From an uncultured Microbulbifer sp. (GTDB lineage Bacteria; Pseudomonadota; Gammaproteobacteria; Pseudomonadales; Cellvibrionaceae), in the NCBI RefSeq assembly GCF_913055755.1, contig NZ_CAJXKH010000034.1, positions 1 through 34,666 of the forward strand: 34,666 nt of DNA, read 5' to 3'. The notes below the pieces were generated by a model. It searched no databases, was not told where the DNA came from, and saw only the letters and a list, made by a program, of their open reading frames with translations. Made by a program: the position numbers and the translations under genes. This document shows positions 34,507 to 34,666 of this stretch, piece by piece (positions within the stretch are counted from its first letter, which is position 1; each line of letters begins with the position of its first letter).

Positions 34507-34603
34507 TCGCTAGACGACAAGCCTATCAACTTCGCGCCTCCGGCACCGGACACCCAAATTCGTGCGCCGGATATTGAGGCGTCAAATGCCATAAGGAGTT
34601 TCA

Positions 34604-34666
34604 TTGTCACTCATCGCAAAAACACCCAAGCCACCCTATTACGCTGTAATTTTCACGTCACATCTC
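34604..34666 (+). CDS. Antibiotic biosynthesis monooxygenase-like protein, 5' end only
   Basis: A TTG at 34604 with AAGGAG (34593-34598) five bases upstream opens 21 codons that run off the window. The peptide begins MSLIAKTPKPPYYAVIFTS, the N-terminal pattern I associate with a family of small ABM-type (antibiotic biosynthesis monooxygenase, ferredoxin-like) proteins. The identification rests on this short stretch and needs the rest of the gene. Confidence 0.6.
   Translation, partial: MSLIAKTPKPPYYAVIFTSHL

Noticed and set aside
33937..34603. Possible integron attC sites around the AT-rich genes
   Set aside because: Inverted repeats exist (for example GGCCCGG/CCGGGCC near 33980 and CCGGCAC with GTGCGCCGG near 34540), but the required end motifs RYYYAAC and GTTRRRY are not found in the right places.

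Overview
The window reads as chromosomal DNA from a GC-rich marine gammaproteobacterium. Gene content and protein flavour suggest a Microbulbifer-like member of the Cellvibrionales; this is an inference, since no rRNA or other species marker is present. Most of it is densely packed housekeeping and metabolic DNA. The exception is a visibly AT-rich, gene-poor stretch at about 32.5-34.6 kb.

Layout. 1-5 kb: a class II DAHP synthase cut by the left edge, an aromatic aminotransferase, a MarR regulator with a tandem operator-like repeat in front of it, maleylacetoacetate isomerase, and an MscS channel (aromatic amino acid synthesis and breakdown). 5-8 kb: a LEA-type lipoprotein, then a minus-strand operon of a DUF6249-like membrane protein, an ECF sigma factor and a small membrane protein that may be its anti-sigma factor. 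8-13 kb: DUF924, a LysE exporter, a YebG-type SOS gene with a LexA box inside a near-consensus promoter, a MAPEG protein, a PAS hybrid histidine kinase, a small secreted protein and a YchJ protein. 13-16 kb: rtcB with a 58-residue basic protein directly downstream, the tRNA pseudouridine synthase truC, an internally deleted DUF1810 pseudogene, a compact minus-strand mini-transcription unit with a 31-codon ORF and strong terminator, and tRNA-Arg(ACG). 16-18 kb: a CapA-type phosphoesterase, an ElaA acetyltransferase and a CsoR-family repressor.

18-28 kb is the centrepiece: a thiosulfate-oxidation (Sox) locus. The minus-strand operon is soxC-soxD-soxY-soxZ-soxA-soxX-soxB, a complete SoxAX/YZ/B/CD set able in principle to take thiosulfate to sulfate. 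Divergent from it, on the plus strand, is an accessory operon: a SoxH-like metallo-beta-lactamase protein, an exported DsrE-family protein and a SoxS-like CxxC thioredoxin, followed by a FadL-family outer membrane channel. The shared promoter region holds an 18-bp inverted repeat with AT flanks and a C tract, the type of site bound by CsoR/CstR-family repressors. A CsoR-family gene with two cysteines lies at the far end of the sox operon, convergent with soxB. I propose that this repressor controls the divergent sox/accessory system through that site.

28-32.5 kb: a secreted M4 (vibriolysin-like) protease with two tandem PPC domains and a long, structured 5' leader, convergent with an exported M14 carboxypeptidase across a bidirectional terminator. 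32.5-34.6 kb: AT-rich DNA with an unrecognised membrane protein, a DUF3465 protein and a coding remnant. The right edge cuts the start of an antibiotic-biosynthesis-monooxygenase-like gene.
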